Source of the DNA: Candidatus Nitrosopumilus sp. | Lineage (GTDB): Archaea; Thermoproteota; Nitrososphaeria; Nitrososphaerales; Nitrosopumilaceae | NCBI GenBank assembly: GCA_029941825.1 | Contig: JAPYTM010000055.1 | Span: 1 to 6,008, forward strand | Length of the DNA stretch: 6,008 bases | Direction of reading: 5' to 3' | The notes under the pieces: generated by a model | What the model saw: the letters and a program-made list of their open reading frames with translations, nothing else | What the model was told of the DNA's origin: nothing | Databases searched by the model: none | Position numbers and translations under genes: made by a program | Shown: piece by piece, positions 5,102 through 6,008 of the stretch | How positions within the stretch are numbered: position 1 is the first letter of the stretch | Layout of the letters: each line of letters opens with the position of its first letter

Positions 5102-5668
5102 ATGGATAAAAATTCAGAAATTATTAAAACAGAAATTATTAGAATTCTCAATGAGAATGGAAAAATTCGTGGAACTGAGCTTGCTAAAAGAGTAATAAAA
5201 AAAGTAGGTAAAGAGAAAATTGTGTATAGAGAAATTAGTGCATTAGTAGAATCAGGTGAAATAGAGAAAAAAATTCACAGTAGATCACATATCGAATATG
5301 AATTAATTAATTTGTATGAATCAGTAAATAACCAACTCAAAAATATCTATAAAGAAATTAATATTATTTATGATGAAATCTCACATTTTGTAACTACATC
5401 TCAAGAAGAAAAATTTTCGTTCCAAGAAAGATTAAGAGCAGTTATTCACATAATACACATTGTGCAAGCAACTGATGGCATTATGAGATTATTATCAGGG
5501 TATCCAACATTTAGAAAAGATAAAATGTTTTCACAAGTGAATAGAAAAATAGATGATTGTTGGCAATCAATAATGGAAATAGTTGCACATCAGCCAGAAG
5601 AGAATTTTCTAAATGAAGTTCTTTCAAACTTGAGATTATCAGAATTTAATTCAAGAAATGTAAACTAG
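5102..5668 (+). CDS. Winged-helix DNA-binding protein with helical C-terminal domain
   Basis: This is a 188-aa protein. Residues about 5-70 fit a winged helix: helix 1 (EIIKTEIIRILNENG), a short GKIRGTELAKRVIKK helix 2, a recognition helix around KEKIVYREISALVESG (37-52), then the wing EIEKKIHSRSHIEYEL (53-68). The GKIRGTEL step is typical of archaeal wHTH regulators in which helix 2 follows a short strand. Residues about 71-165 are almost all helical (VNNQLKNIYKEINIIYDEISHF; FQERLRAVIHIIHIVQATDGIMRLL), probably a dimerisation or sensing domain; I recognise no ligand motif. It is soluble, with one cysteine (153). It is likely a transcription factor with unknown targets, possibly autoregulating the operon it shares with the 77-aa gene. 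The start is set by the AGGAG site at 5089-5093. Its TAG overlaps the stop of the convergent PIN-like gene. Confidence 0.8.
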   Translation: MDKNSEIIKTEIIRILNENGKIRGTELAKRVIKKVGKEKIVYREISALVESGEIEKKIHSRSHIEYELINLYESVNNQLKNIYKEINIIYDEISHFVTTSQEEKFSFQERLRAVIHIIHIVQATDGIMRLLSGYPTFRKDKMFSQVNRKIDDCWQSIMEIVAHQPEENFLNEVLSNLRLSEFNSRNVN

Positions 5669-5937
5669 AGTTTTTCTAATTTATCTAAAACAATTTTAAA
5701 AATTTCATTATTATCTAACAACACATAAGGAAGCCCATTTTCCTGACATGCCTGCCCGCTTTCAGTATCACGAGTGACTAAAATCATTTCATTTTCTTTA
5801 GCGTAATTAATCACAGAATAGTCAGTTCTTAGTTTATGACCATCAGTACGTAATTTTTTAACACTATACGCATCAAATCCCAATTCTTTGAGTTTTTCAT
5901 CCCATCCATCATCCATCTCGTCGATTAAAATTTTCAT
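5665..5937 (-). CDS. PIN-like (DUF5615-type) putative ribonuclease
   Basis: This 90-aa protein has the layout of small PIN-like DUF5615/Mut7-C-type proteins. It opens with strand MKILIDE giving acidic Asp6-Glu7, followed by a helix (DEKLKELGFDAYSVKKL). A central acidic residue follows in RTDYSVINYAKENE (Asp39), then the hallmark strand and TRD motif MILVTRDTESG (Thr55, Arg56, Asp57), and finally YVLLDNNEIFKIVLDKL. These acidic residues would bind Mg2+/Mn2+ and cut RNA in active family members; activity here is inference. Such proteins often act as toxins with a small antitoxin gene immediately upstream. None is visible in the 71 bases left before the window edge, and the winged-helix gene on the other side is convergent, so it is not an operon partner. 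The stop (TAG, minus strand 5667-5665) shares the CTAG with that gene's stop. Confidence 0.75.
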   Translation of the reverse strand: MKILIDEMDDGWDEKLKELGFDAYSVKKLRTDGHKLRTDYSVINYAKENEMILVTRDTESGQACQENGLPYVLLDNNEIFKIVLDKLEKL

Positions 5938-5958
5938 ATTAATTCATAATTAAATTTC

Positions 5959-5965
5959 AATATTA
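5959..5965 (-). promoter_or_regulatory. Candidate TATA box for the PIN-like gene
   Basis: The minus strand reads TAATATT, centred 25 nt before the ATG at 5937, which fits a leaderless transcript. No Shine-Dalgarno sequence precedes that ATG. If this is right, the PIN-like gene has its own promoter and is not the second gene of an operon reaching in from the right. Confidence 0.3.
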
Positions 5966-6008
5966 GTGTAAAGCAATATTTGATGATCAAGTACTTATTT
6001 TCTATAAA

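Noticed and set aside
1..6008. Defence island, CRISPR or mobile element
   Set aside because: There is no repeat-spacer array, transposase, integrase, terminal inverted repeats or recognised defence gene; the PIN-like protein alone is not enough.

Overview
The window looks like a chromosomal segment of an ammonia-oxidising-type archaeon (Thaumarchaeota/Nitrososphaeria, probably a marine Nitrosopumilus-like lineage). The signs are low G+C (roughly one third), short compact genes, archaeal TATA-like boxes about 25 nt upstream of start codons (the layout of leaderless transcripts), lysine/isoleucine-rich proteins, and a secreted Ig-like protein of a style I associate with this group. This assignment is inference; there is no rRNA or other marker gene here. 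No tRNA, rRNA, CRISPR array, insertion sequence or integrase was seen, and no gap between genes exceeds about 140 bases.

Layout. 1-213: the 3' end of a plus-strand gene with two CxxC pairs (zinc-ribbon-like). 284-1207: two minus-strand genes, one for a small protein with a very lysine-rich tail and one for a secreted Ig-like protein. They are separated by a 135-base gap that holds a 10-bp palindrome and C/D-box-like motifs but no gene I can support. 1244-1429: a 61-aa helical protein, transcribed divergently from the secreted protein across only 36 bp. 1473-1910: a minus-strand bifunctional-nuclease (DUF151/BFN) protein. 2038-4734: the largest unit, a TrkH-type K+ transporter with a CBS pair fused to its N-terminus, followed after 36 bases by a six-helix membrane protein with two cysteine pairs. 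4850-5668: a 77-aa unknown protein and a winged-helix protein joined by a clear Shine-Dalgarno site. 5665-5937: a minus-strand PIN-like (DUF5615-type) protein whose stop codon interlocks with that of the winged-helix gene.

How they may work together. The strongest functional story is ion and redox homeostasis at the membrane. The K+ channel carries its own CBS sensor instead of relying on a TrkA subunit encoded beside it, and its neighbour is an undescribed membrane protein with an outward-facing CC pair and a CPTC motif inside a helix. The remaining genes look like small regulatory or nucleic-acid-handling proteins with no evident shared pathway. Promoter calls rest on spacing and AT-rich boxes in an AT-rich genome and are tentative; the one strong ribosome-binding site is the internal operon site at 5089-5093.
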